Below are positions 34,740 to 46,427 of a DNA stretch of 64,000 nt, piece after piece. The translations under genes and the position numbers were made by a program. The stretch lies in NCBI GenBank assembly GCA_047967505.1, contig CM106541.1, one strand, 5' to 3'. Position 1 is the stretch's first letter; every line of letters starts with the position of its first letter. The notes under the pieces are model-generated. The model was not told the origin of the DNA and ran no database searches. It saw only the letters and a list, made by a program, of their open reading frames with translations. This DNA is from Dipteris shenzhenensis (lineage: Eukaryota > Polypodiophyta > Polypodiopsida > Gleicheniales).

Positions 34740-35640
34740 TTGCACACAAATCCTGCCTTGCAATGGAGTCTTACTGATCGAGTGTCGATTGGATTCCCAA
34801 CAAGCCAGCAATCTGTCTCCACGAAGGTGATAATCCCTTGGAGCTACAAGCACCTCCTTTCAAAAGAGGAATGCTCAGCCAATCACCCTGCTGACCATTG
34901 GGCTTCCTCGTCGACAATCTTGGATGCCCTCCCGTTTGCAGATGAACCCAACACACTTTCATGGAACTCCCAGGCGAAAGCCTCTTCTTCACTGCCATCA
35001 TGAATCGCGTCATCGGTTCCACAATCAGCTCCGAATCCCTCAACCTTATCGTGAAGCAATTACAGCGCCTCTTCACGTATGCCACCTCCTGCACCTTGTA
35101 ATCATGCACAATATGGCTGGGTTGCTCCCTCAAGTGCTCCACGAGTTGCAAGTGGTTCAAATTCTGGGCATCCTCTTGCCTGCAATCGACGGAGTCCTGG
35201 ATGTGTGTGGAGGTTGTGGAGATTACAACATCCACTATGGTAGCAGTAGCAGCAGTAGCGGCAATAGTGACAATGGCGGCAGCAGCAGCAACAACTACAA
35301 CCATGAAATCAATCTTCCTAACCTTGGAGGGTTAGAGTCTCTAGTTCTTACCTTGCCCATGTCTAACAACATGATGCCTAGCCCGTTGTTGCGCCCTTGC
35401 CCATGGCTGTCCTCTTCTCTCTGCTCACAACTGCAGCCGAGTTGAAATGCATTCCGGCCCTGCACGTGAGTGTTACCACTACTGGTAACTACAGCACCAT
35501 GCGTGTTGAGGATTTTGTAGACTCTACATCAACCATCTGCACTAATTTCAGTAGAGACCTTGACAAAGGCATGGTGCATGTCATCCAATCCAACTGGAAC
35601 TTCTCAGCTATGCTAGACTAATTTCGCATACAGCAAGTTT
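34740..35640. other. Higher-GC block with overlapping frames on both strands, unrecognised
   Basis: This block has higher GC than its surroundings and open frames on both strands (177 codons at 34771-35304 reverse; 173 codons at 34924-35445 forward). A forward frame ends plausibly (VSVTTTGNYSTMRVEDFVD ... SNWNFSAMLD, stop at 35621). A GCA/GCN-repeat tract at 35238-35300 explains part of the openness. It may be a decayed host gene, but no family is recognised and the true strand is unclear. Confidence 0.3.
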
Positions 35641-35644
35641 CAAC

Positions 35645-36500
35645 CTTTCAAAACTGATTAAGCAAGTTGGTGAAGCAAAATATATGTAAGAGCTAATGAA
35701 CCCACTAGAATTTCCGTTCGCACCTCTTGGATAAGAAGACAGCGGTCGTTGAAGAAGAATTGTAATTCTCTTTTAAGGAGACCTCACAAATTTAGGTGAT
35801 TTGGGCAACGATGGAGAAAGCTAGGAACAAGTGGAGCTCCCCAAGGCCATAGTAACCAACGGAGGTAAAAGCTTGCTATTTAGTGATTACATTTTTGGAG
35901 CTTTTCTTGCCATCCCCAATCTCCATGGGGGAAAAGTTTGCTATTTAATGATCATGTTTCTTGCCGTATTATGTTTTGGAGCTCTTCTTATCAGCTTTTT
36001 TTAAATCATGCTCAATCCAATGAATTCATGACACTTGACTTATTTTCGGTCCAAAAGTTTTGAATCTGGTTTGGGCTGGTCATGTAAAGATAGATAGAGC
36101 AAGTACATCAGAACATATACAAGTACATAAATGAATCCATTTGTGACAAAAGTACTATTCGCAGGAATGAAACAATATCTAAAGTGACTGATTGCACTCT
36201 TTGTTAATTTAAAAAACTGATGCTTTCATGCATTTGTTTTGTGTGTCATTTCAACCATGCACTTCTGTTGCCAAATTTTAAGTGTGGGTTTCGTGACATC
36301 TACTCCATTGCAATTGTTGGATGACATTACAATTGTTGATTTCCATTTCCAAATTTAAGGTGGTGTAGAAACACATCCACCCGGTGTAGAAACACATCCA
36401 ACCATGTGAGAAAAGGTACTACTACATGAAGGGACAAAACAATATTGTTATACTCATGGATCCATATTTTGCAATAAAAATTCATCCATCAGTCATGTAT
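35645..36500. other. Intergenic stretch without recognised features
   Basis: AT-rich, non-coding sequence. It holds a short tandem duplication (GTAGAAACACATCCA repeated twice near 36365-36400) and nothing else that I can support. Confidence 0.6.
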
Positions 36501-36719
36501 AAACCCCATCAGATGCACTAATACACAGCCTTATACATGGCACTTTTTACTAGTTTTACTGCACCTATACACGTGTTCCTAACAGATGTTCCGCGCTTAT
36601 ACATGCGTTTTTGAATAGAGTACATGCACATGAACAGAGAGTAAAATAAAATTGAGAGAGTGCTATTGGGTGCTTGAATGCCATTCCAACATTCTAGTAA
36701 CCAATAGCACTCTCTAGAG

Positions 36720-37182
36720 TTTGATACCTGTTCATGCCAACTGGAGAAAGAACATTTGTAGACTCCCAAATGCGATCCCAATCTTTTGCATGAAGTATTT
36801 GTGGAGGAATGTTACTCTTACTAGTAATGTATTTAGGATGATTTGATGGGAGAAATTGATGATGATTATCAAATATGATCTTACATAAATTGTAATCATA
36901 CTCATGTACTAAAGAAGGGCCACAAACAAGACATGCATGTTTACCCAAAGTTTTCAAACATGTTAAAATATAAATAAAAGTTAGAATAATAAAGTCAATA
37001 GTTATAATTAATATAACCAATAGTATTAGAGTAGAGAGGTAATTTGAATTCTTACCAAAACAATTATTGTATCCTAGAAAGTCATGCATTGACCACATCA
37101 ACACTGCTTTCAAGTCAAAGTGTCGAAAGGAGGGAGGCCTACTAACGTCTACCACCGCAATACCTCTCCATAGTTCCTCCAA
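36720..37182 (-). pseudogene. CACTA F3: Tnp2 fragment
   Basis: The reverse strand reads MEELWRGIAVVDVSRPPSF, DLKAVLMWSMHDFLGY, then an unspliced AT-rich intron and LKTLGKHACLVCGPSLV, IPPQILHAKDWDRIWES and NVLSPVGMNR. It is homologous to F2 32540-33020. The open frame runs through the intron by chance. It lacks the catalytic remainder of Tnp2. Confidence 0.8.
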
Positions 37183-37226
37183 CTCACCTTCCCTTCCCGA
37201 GTGCCAATGTCACTCCCCTACCATCT

Positions 37227-38340
37227 ATGCATGTGAGTCCAGCGAGATGGCATGCTTCTCCTCTCCCACCCCCATCAAGGAGACATACTCCTTTCCAGAC
37301 ACCCTCACACATGCCCTCCCAGGCCCGTCATGTCAAGGCTCACAACCACCGTCACGTACTCCCTCACAGTCATTGTCACGAATTGTGTCACATCCACGTT
37401 CACGTGCACAATCTCCCAATTATGACTCCACCCATAGTACAGAGTAGAGTAGACACCATAGTACGAAGAGTGGGAGTGGAGGATGCGGCGAGTGCTTTGG
37501 TGGGTTCAGTGGTAGGGCACACGGTGAAAAAGGAGTTAGAGGAGACAATGAGGATGAGGAGGAGGTGAGAGACATGTAGGCAATAATATACTATGATGTG
37601 ATGGATAGGGGCGGGATAGTGATGGATACAAGGGGCAAAGAGGTAATGCAGTACATGCGTGGGGTAGTGTCAAATTTGTACAGAAATTATTTTATTAAAT
37701 TCAATGATCAAAATAGTCGATTAGTTAGAAAGGTGATAGAGGCTATACATAGTCGGTACCCCAATCCCCCACATGTGGCATTCTCAGATGTATGGGAAAG
37801 GATGAAAATAAGGGAGATCTTAAGTAATAAAAGATCTCACCTTAAGAAACTTGTGTATGATGATCGGGCAAATTGGGAGGCAAGTAGCTATCCCATGGAG
37901 AAAATTGCCATTGCCCACAAACACGATTGAAAGAAGGCAAAGAAATGAGCAGAAGGTGGTGTGAAGAGCAGGCAACATGTGGAGGCACGATGCATCCAGA
38001 TGGAGACCATTGGATCTTCGCATTTTGGATCTAGAGGTGTTGAGTCACGAGAGGTAGAGTTTGTAAGTATCTTATTACATTATTTAATTTTTTACTTAAT
38101 TTATTGATTGTATGATTATTTTAATCTTATAGATTGTGTTGATTATGTTACAGTGATGGGTTATGGGGAGGAAGCCCACATCCCACGAAACTATGTATGC
38201 TCGCTAGCATAGTAGATGCGACATGTGTGCCCTCTTCAGAACACAGGGACGTATTACAGATGCATAGTTTGAGGAGGCCATGAGACCATACGGTCGATAG
38301 GTACTTGAAAAATCTAAATGAATGATTTAGGTTTATTAAA
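37227..38340 (+). pseudogene. CACTA F3: Transposase_24 (TNPA-like) gene
   Basis: The forward strand has the Ser/Pro-rich leader (SQPPSRTPSQSL) and then a 110-codon frame (37598-37930) with RGVVSNLYRNYFIKFND, IHSRYPNPPHVAFSDVWE and LKKLVYDDRANWEASSY, the core of the Transposase_24 domain. The C-terminal block (GRKP...HET) lies beyond an intron near 38160-38320, with frameshifts. It is better preserved than the copy in F2. Confidence 0.7.
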
Positions 38341-39179
38341 TTTTTAATTACATATAGATATACTTATATATGATATCTTACTTGAATAGGCACAAGCTGC
38401 TATACTGCTCTTGCTCTTGCTCTACTCCTACTCCTATTCTGCACTACACATTAGACATGTATACTGATGTGAGCACATCTGATGCTGGAGGGAGTGGTTG
38501 GTCATCATTTGAGTCTGAGTAGTACTCAGACTCATAGTATCACATCCGTATTGTGGATGTGATTGTATATATATTTTTGAAACTGAAGCCATGGGTTTTT
38601 TTTGACAAACCAATTTGATTACATATATATTTGTTTATAATTTAAACCATGGGTTATTTCGACATATGGACTCCCTTGTATATATGTTTTTGCATAATGA
38701 AAGCCATGGATTTATTTTAGCACACCTTAAATTTTGATAGTATTGCATTCATGTTTGTCTTGAATCATGTATTGGTAATGTTTGCATTCCTGACATTCTT
38801 GATTCATGTCTTCACAATGCACAAAATGTTCTTTGTGGATGGTGCCATGCACCCAATTTTTTTTCTTAGAGAGTGCTATTTGGTGTTGGAATGCTAGAAT
38901 AGCATTCAAGCACCAAGTAGCACTCTCTAGAATTTTTATTTTTGCTCTCTATTCAGATGTATATGTGTGTAAAGTCTATCAAGATCGCGTGTATAAGTGC
39001 GGTAGCTCTAGTGCGAATGCAAGTAATAGCACAACAACACTGGTAAAATGCATGTATACACCTATGTATAAGCGCATTTGTACTTTGTCATACACACGCT
39101 TTTACGTGCATGTCTATGGCCGCAATCATACACGCTGATGACACAGAAGACATATAGCTATATATGCCTTTATAGAGTG

Positions 39180-39431
39180 TCACACTTTCACATACAGACA
39201 CAACACACCCAAAAATACCACACCTGAGAGTATCAACAATCTTTATTTCAAGTCTCTTTACAAAAAACTCAGTTTGAGCTTGGACACATTACACAAATCA
39301 CCCCAAAAAAACTCTTCTAGTATGCTCCCACACAGGAGTTTATATCCGGCTCACAACTCAGCTCTATTTTATACATTTTTGGCATCAAAAGATCTCAAAT
39401 TTCAGTGCCACAACAGGGCTATACAATTCAG
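39180..39431 (-). repeat. Probable end of the 3' LTR of gypsy J, left of the copia C insertion
   Basis: On the minus strand this holds AATAAAG about 30 bp after the C junction and a plausible LTR end. Together with 44936-46.4 kb it would be the 3' part of element J, split by copia C. The assignment rests on the TSD at C and on strand agreement; the LTR limits are not defined. Confidence 0.4.
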
Positions 39432-39782
39432 TGTGAAGATAGTGGGAGAGAAGGAAGGAGTCTCACTTGCGGCTTTCTCACATACACAATCGGGGAATAC
39501 ACACAAAGGTGGAGGCTGAAAACAATTTTTCTCTTCCTAGTTGTGAAAGCCAAAAGAACTCAAGTACAAAGAAATAGAAGAACCCTATATGTGGGTCTCA
39601 AACCAAACTCAGCTAACTAAGGTGGCACATTAATTGAGCCACAACTAGAGTACATAAGGATAGATGTCATCCAGCTATTATTCATGGGCGGTGTACCAAC
39701 CGCGTCTACAGCTAACGAGTCAGTGACATAAATGCACAACGGTCACCCTGGCATATCATGAGTGGAGCTCGATATCTCAACA
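39432..39782 (-). repeat. 3' LTR of copia C (351 bp)
   Basis: On the minus strand it reads TGTTGAGATATCGAGC ... TTCACA. I count about 15 differences from the partner LTR at 44585-44935 (about 4 percent). It is flanked on its outer side by ttcag (39427-39431). Confidence 0.95.
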
Positions 39783-39808
39783 CTCCCCCTCAAGCTCAAT
39801 CCCAATTC

Positions 39809-42800
39809 CTACACACCAAGCATGTCTCTGAACTTGCGTAGCTTCTTTGCACCCAATGCCTTCGTGAATATATCAACTACTTGATCCTCTGTGCTGACAT
39901 AAACTAGATCAATAAGACCTAGTAAAACCTTCTCTCACACATAGTGATAATGCACCTCAATGTGCTTTGTTCTAGCATGATAGACTAGGTTATTTGCCAA
40001 GTGTATACTGCTCATGTTGTCACAATAATGACAACTGGCCCATCTATAGACTGATGCATATCATAAAGTAGCTTATGCAACCAAGGTACCTCACATGCAA
40101 CCATTGCTACACCCCTGTACTTAGCCTCTATGCTTGACAAGGCAACTGTAGGCTATTTCTTACTGCTCCAAGTGACTGCAGCACTCCCAAAAGAGAACAC
40201 ATATCCACTGGTAGATTGTCTATCAGAAATACTACCAGCCCAATCAGCATCAGTGTATCCATGCAACTGTATCTTAACCCTAGTCTCATAAAATAGTACA
40301 TACTGCAATGTGGACTTCACATACCTGAGTATGCGTCTAGCTGCATCCAAATGCGGTTTCCTTGGAGCCTGCATAAACTGACTTACCAATCCAACAGCAT
40401 AGCTCAAATCTGGCTTGGTAATAGTCATATAAATCAAACTTCCTACTATGCGTCTGTACATAGTAGGGTCTTCCAAAAGCTCACCTGCATTTGCATTCAG
40501 CTTCACATTCTGCTCCAAAGGAACTGAAATAGGCTTACAACCTGTCATCCCATATTTGGACAGCATGTCCAATCCATACTGCCTCTGCAAGAACCGTATC
40601 CGTGTTGGTGATCTAATCACCTCAATGACCAAGAAATAATGCAGCTCTCCCAAATCCTTCATCTCAAACTTCTGCTTCAATAGCATTTTCACATGAAGGA
40701 TATCTTCATCACTATCACCTGTGATGATCAAATCATCAACATAAATGACAAGCAGCATAATACCTTTCTCTATTTTTGTCACATAAAGTGAGAAATCTTC
40801 CTTGGAAATCTGAAAGACAATAGTGACAAGATACTATCCTATCTTGTTAGACCATGCTCTAGGTGCTTGCTTCAAGCCATACAAGGCTTTCTTCAACCTG
40901 CAAACAAACTCAGGATGAATAGCATGAACATAACCTGGTGGTTGCTCCATATAGACCTCTTTTTTCAAATCACCATGCAAGAAGGCATTCTTTACATCCA
41001 TCTGATGTAAAGACCATCCCTTTGATGCAGCCATAGCAATGACTGCTCTTACAGTTGCCATCCTTGCAACCGGGCTGAATGTTTCTTCATAATCAATGCC
41101 ATATATCTGTGCATACCCCTTGACAACTAATCTTGCCTTATATCTATTCACAGAACCATCTGCATTGTGCTACACTTTATAGACCCACTTACAGCCAATT
41201 GCATTCTTGTCAAAGGCACCAATTCCCATGTAGCATTTGCTTCCAAGGCATCCATTTCTTCATCCATGGCTTTCTCCCATTTTTCTTTTCCCATGGCTTG
41301 CTCAAAAGAAGTGGGTTCTGATTCCTGTATCAACTTGACCATATAGGCATAGTGAATGGCTATAAATCCATCATATTTCAGCCTATCCATAGGATATCTA
41401 GCTCTAGTAGACCTGCATGAAATAGGCTCACTTTCAGGTCCTCTCAAAACATCCTTGGTCTTTCTTACTCTAGGTGTAACAACAGAAGGAATACCCAACT
41501 CATCATCAATGCTCTGTTCTGAGCCACGGGATTCACCATCCACATAAGAGTGACCTGCATTCACATCAAACATGGGCTGATCTACCTTCTCTTTTCCTTT
41601 TCGTGATACTTGCATACCACTATCTACATTGCTTTGAGGAGATTCTCTTGATCTCAATCTACTTGTCCATGGCAAAGAATGTGAACCACTGCTAGAGGAC
41701 ACTCCAAGTCCACTAATATTTTGTGATTACTGTTGTGAATTTTGTGCAGCATTACCATTTTGTGCATCTACATCATCAATCACATTTACGGGTTTATACT
41801 AGCTGCTCATCTCATAAAAAACAACACCTCTGCTCATTGTAAACTTACGAGTAGAAGGGTTATAGCATCTGTACCCTTTCTGCTGCAGAGAATAACCAAT
41901 AAAGATGCACTTCTCAGCTTTTGCATCCAACTTGGACCTCAACTCATCTGGCACATGAACATAGGCAATGCAACCAAAAATTTTCAAATGAGAAATATCT
42001 AGTTTCCTACCAGTATACCTCTCCTTTGGAGTCATGCCATGTATTGCTGCAATGGGAGTCCTGTTCATTATGTAGATTGCTATAGCAACTGCTTCAGCCC
42101 AATAAAAATTTGGCATTTTTTTTTCATTGAGCATGGCACGAGATACCTCTCCAATATGCCTGTTTTTCCTTTCTGCAAGTCCATTTTGCTGTGGCGTATG
42201 ACTGCATGAATATTTCTGCTTAATGCCATGCTCCTACAAGAACCTTGCAAACACCTATGAGAGGTACTCTCCCCCTCCATTTGATCTTAGGCATTTTATT
42301 TACAGGCCTGTTTCTTTTTTAACCATAGCTTTAAAAGCTTTGAAATGCCCAAACACTTCACTTTTCTTTTTCATAAAATATACCCAAACTTTTCTGCTGT
42401 AGTCATCAATAAAAGTGACAAAATGATGACAACCTCCAATAGATGCAGCTTTAGTAGTCCAAACATCAGAGTGGATTAATTCCAATGGCTTCTTACTCTC
42501 TTGAATATGTCTAGGAAATGGTTTCCTTGCTTGTTTTCCAAATTGATAGGCTTCACATACCTTATGCATTTCTGCAACCTTGAATTTAGGCAATCCTGCA
42601 ACAATATTTTGGGCCTGCATTGATTTAAGTCATTGTACATTAACATGACCAATGCGTTTATGCTAGATATCAATATCTGCAACTACACCGGTCCCATGTG
42701 TAAACATTGATGCACTCAATTCAGGCATGTGCGCATCCAATGTAAACATCCTACCCTTCTTCTTTTCTTTTGCTATCAAGCGACCTTTATTTTTCATATC

Positions 42801-44097
42801 CTCAATAAAGCATCCATGGGAATTAAATATGGCCTACAAGCCTTGCTCAACCATTTGACCAACAAAAACCAGGTTCTTGGTGATATTCCGGACATGAAAT
42901 ACATCTGACAGGTATTTCTTTTTTTCATCCTGCATAGACAAAGGAATTTTACCAATCTGCACAATAGGATGTGCAGTATCAGCACCAGTCTCCATAAATC
43001 CTGGTTTTTCCATTTTCCTTACATCTTGAATCCATTCTGAATGACCTGTCATGTGGTTTGATGCACCTGAGTCAACATACCACACATCTTTGCTTTCTTT
43101 TGCACTTGTCACAGAATCGGTCATGTGTTGCACCATAAACAGATACTCATTTCTGTCATCACTCTGTCTACTAGAAGATGCATAATTCCCTTGCTGCAAT
43201 TTTCCATTCATGATGTCATTCTACTTTTTATAGCAGTCTTTAGCCATATGACCCATTTTACCACAATAGTAGCATTCAACATTGTTGTTTGAATTTTGAC
43301 CTCTTTGCCATCCACCTCCCCCTGCCTCTAGAGTTACCACGTCCTCCTCCGTAGGACTGGCTTTCTTGAGTTTGCTGCATATTCTGATTTCTACCATGGC
43401 CTCCAGATCGGCCTCCTGTACCTCTATCTCTACGTCTTCCAGCATTTGAGTAGAAGAAGACAGTTTCTTTTGAAGTTCTTCCTGAAGAAGATGCACCACC
43501 ATTTCTCTGCTCCTCAGAAATTAGAAGAGCAATCAACTCCTCCAAATCAGGAAATTTTTCACGAATAGAAATGGATGTCTAGAACTGTGCATAATCCTTT
43601 CTTAGACCATTCAAGGTCACAGAAACTAAATCATCATCTTCCACTAGCTTCCACTAGCAACCCAATGGAAGCAAGTGCATCTGCAATCTTCTTCACCTTC
43701 ATGTGGTAGTCATTGATGCTCATACTTTCTCTCTACACATTGTGCAACTCCTGCTTGAGTTGCATTTTCCTGGCTTGCATATTTGTGCTATACATTTTTG
43801 CCAAAGTATCACATGCCTCGTTTGGCATACTTACATCCTGAATATGCACAATCATAGAATCTGAAATACTGATAGACATCTAGTCATAACCTTTTTGGCT
43901 CTCTCATGCCATCCTTTAAATGCCTCCATTTCCTGTTGATTGGGAGCATTAGGAAGAACTGGTTCTCCTTCATTTCTTGTAATGAAGTCCCAATATCCTT
44001 TTCCCATAAGGAAATTCATCATTCTAAACTTCCATGCTTGGAAATTGTTCTTGTCAAGCTTTTTAGTGACAATCTGTGAAAGAGAATCAGATGCCAT
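39809..44097 (-). pseudogene. Ty1/copia element C gag-pol, heavily disrupted
   Basis: The polyprotein starts MASDSLSQIVTKKLDKNNF at 44097 and ends at 39809. Gag, a CCHC knuckle (CYYCGKMGHMAKDC near 43260), protease (VWYVDSGASNHMT), GAG-pre-integrase, integrase (TFIDDYSRKVWVY), RT ([24 protein letters not shown]) and RNase H ([18 protein letters not shown]) are all recognisable. The reading frame is split into about ten pieces. The active-site residues that I can see are intact, so the decay is by stops and frameshifts, several of them TAG in place of an expected Gln codon. Same lineage as A and E1. Confidence 0.95.
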
Positions 44098-44571
44098 TAC
44101 AAAACACTGCACAAAAGCACAGCTTCAGCCTCATAAGAGCAAATCTGCAAAACTGACGAAAGTGGTATTTAACCACACAGTCACTTCCTATGATGATTTT
44201 GCATCAACAGGCAACAAGGATGATTTTGTAACTCCCAATATCTCTGCATACAAGCATACAATGCAATTTCTGCGGCAACTTTTCATCGACCTATAGAAAA
44301 GTGGTTGCATAGCAAAAACAAGGCCTTTTTTTGAGTGCGTGTGGAGAACTTCCGCCTCCAAAATGGGCCCTGAAATGGGCTCAAATCAGAAAAATTTAGT
44401 GACCGCATTGCGAAGGGCGTCTTAATCTGAGACAATGCACGCTTGCACTTTCTGGCTATGCTACCTGTAGAGATTTGCTCCCAAACTCGAAAATGGAAAG
44501 CAACACTGATCCTCTTACTAGGACACCGCGAACTTGGTTTGCTTTCTTGAGCTTCTTACCATGAACCAGCA

Positions 44572-44584
44572 GGCTCTGATACGA
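44572..44584 (-). promoter_or_regulatory. Primer-binding site of copia C
   Basis: TCGTATCAGAGCC on the minus strand directly after the LTR matches the tRNA-iMet site TGGTATCAGAGCC with one change. Confidence 0.85.
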
Positions 44585-44935
44585 TGTGAATATAGTGGGA
44601 GAGAAGGAAGGAGTCTCACTTGCGGCTTTCTCACATACACAATGGGGGAATACACACAAAGGTGGAGGCTGAAAATAGTTTTCCTCTTCTTAGTTGTGAA
44701 AGCCAAAAGAACTCAAGTACAAAGAAATAGAAGAACCCTATATGTGGGTCTCAAACCAAACTCAGCTAACTAAGGTGGCACACTAACTGAGCCACAACTA
44801 GAGTACATAAGGATAGTTGTCATCCAGCTATTATTCATGGGCGGTGTACCAACTGCATCTACAACTAATGAGTCAGTGACATAAATGCACAACGGTCATC
44901 TTGGCATATCATGAGTGGAGCTCGATATCTCAACA
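44585..44935 (-). repeat. 5' LTR of copia C (351 bp)
   Basis: Same length and ends as 39432-39782. It is followed on the outside by ttcag (44936-44940), an exact 5-bp target-site duplication, which fixes the element as 39432-44935. Confidence 0.95.
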
Positions 44936-45633
44936 TTCAGCTCCAAAACAATCCACAATACTTGCATATAATTGACTCCAGACTCCACAAAACTCCTCCT
45001 GTTTGACCCCTTCTACTACTGTTTCGTTGCAGCCAACTTAGAAATTCAGAAAACACCCCTTTTCATGTAGCTCATGGCTCGAACACCTCGAGGACACCTC
45101 CACAAAAATATAGCAAATCAAAACACCCAAAACAGATCTGAAATTCTTGAAATTCAGTAACTTTTCTGGCCAAAACCTCCTCTTGTGGCTTCTCCCATGG
45201 TCCACACAAAATCTAAACTGAAAATTCTTTAAGAACCCAGCAAAACATAGCCCAAAAACACGTGGAAGCAACTCGTTTTTGCTCAGGGTAGATTTTAGTA
45301 GCCTCCTACACGCTCTTTCTATAGGCCACCCTCTTTTTCTAGCTCTTGGCACCTGGGAAATATAAAAAAATAGCTCGTTTTTACCTTTCTTGCTCCCAAA
45401 AACCTCCAACCTGGCCCCAAAACTAGTCGCCCTACTTCTCCTAGCCTCTTGCCTCTGGAATCTTTAAAAATCACTTGTTCCTCGTGATGGAAATGCAATT
45501 CTTGACTCTCTCTTACTTCTTGCGGTGTGCTCTTAGCAAATTGAGCAACTCTTGCTCACAATCTGCTCTCCGGGCATCCATAGCAAGCTCCACAACTGGT
45601 CTCCTCTGCATCCACAGCTTCACAGCTCCTCCA

Positions 45634-45878
45634 AGCTCTCTTTCTTCAGGCGTGCTGAAAATGACTCCTCTCCTATTTTAACTCACTCTCTCTAGCATTA
45701 TTCAGTAGGCAGGCTCTCCTACTGATATGTAGCACCCTGCATGCCCTCTCGTGGCTATGGAACTAACATCTAGGGCCTCCACCACCTTCCTTCTGATCTG
45801 GGAGTGACACACTGCCTGGATTGAAGCTCCTTCTGACATGTGGTAGTCTAGTCATAGCCCACAATCCAGTCATATGCC
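45634..45878 (-). repeat. 245-bp repeat, partner of 47979-48225
   Basis: This repeats the sequence at 47979-48225 in the same orientation with roughly 90 percent identity by eye (GTGCTGAAAATGACTCCTCT, TCAGTAGGC, CATATGCC). The partner overlaps the start of the RNase H coding region of gypsy J. It may be LTR-derived sequence or a duplicated internal segment. It is followed by 45.9-46.4 kb of CT-rich non-coding sequence. Confidence 0.7.
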
Positions 45879-46427
45879 ATTTCATCACCCAATCAGTGCC
45901 TTGTCACTGTATAGTCACACCCTCTTCCAGGAACTCAAAAACAGGGTTCTTAATAAATGTGCACTCTCTCTCTCTACTTTCTCTCTTTGCACCTATCTTG
46001 CACATTGAATTTTATCTTCCCTGTTATCCATAGCTGAGTGGATCTGAATATATATTCCAAATCCACACTCAGCGACCTTCACTGCTATGTATTCGGTAAA
46101 TCTAGAAGATTCCCAGTAAAAGAAATTTTTCTACTTACTTCTACCTCTCTCTACCTTCTCTCTCTACTCCTTTTTTAGTTTTTTGCCAGAAAGCCTCAGA
46201 TTCTTCACAAAAACCCTGTCAAACTACACATGGGTCTTTCCAACTTCTCTTCTATGTACAAATCTCTATTTACAGAATTATTTTACACATCTTTAGCAAC
46301 CCCATTTGTCTGTTGAAACATTTATGTCCAGCAATTGTACAAATAGTGATGTGATATCTAAGTCTTCTTCTTTACTCTCATCTTTCTGACACTCATTGCA
46401 TGCTTCACCATCTTCTTCTTTTATGGC

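Larger units (their letters stand above)
36508..39140. mobile_element. CACTA element F3, deletion derivative in inverted orientation to F2
   Basis: F3 is bounded by related inverted terminal regions (36508-36717 and 38872-39140), each with a hairpin of about 60 bp at its inner edge (36655-36715; 38872-38932) built from GAGAGTGCTA. Inside it mirrors F2: Transposase_24 reads forward and Tnp2 reads backward. Tnp2 is cut just after GMNR at about 36720, where the terminal region joins, so most of the main transposase is gone. It is probably a non-autonomous copy. The outermost CACTA bases are not clear at either end. Confidence 0.7.

Noticed and set aside
34771-35304. 177-codon reverse frame as a host gene
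   Set aside because: Its start is a translated GCN/GTN repeat and the opposite strand is equally open; there is no recognisable domain.
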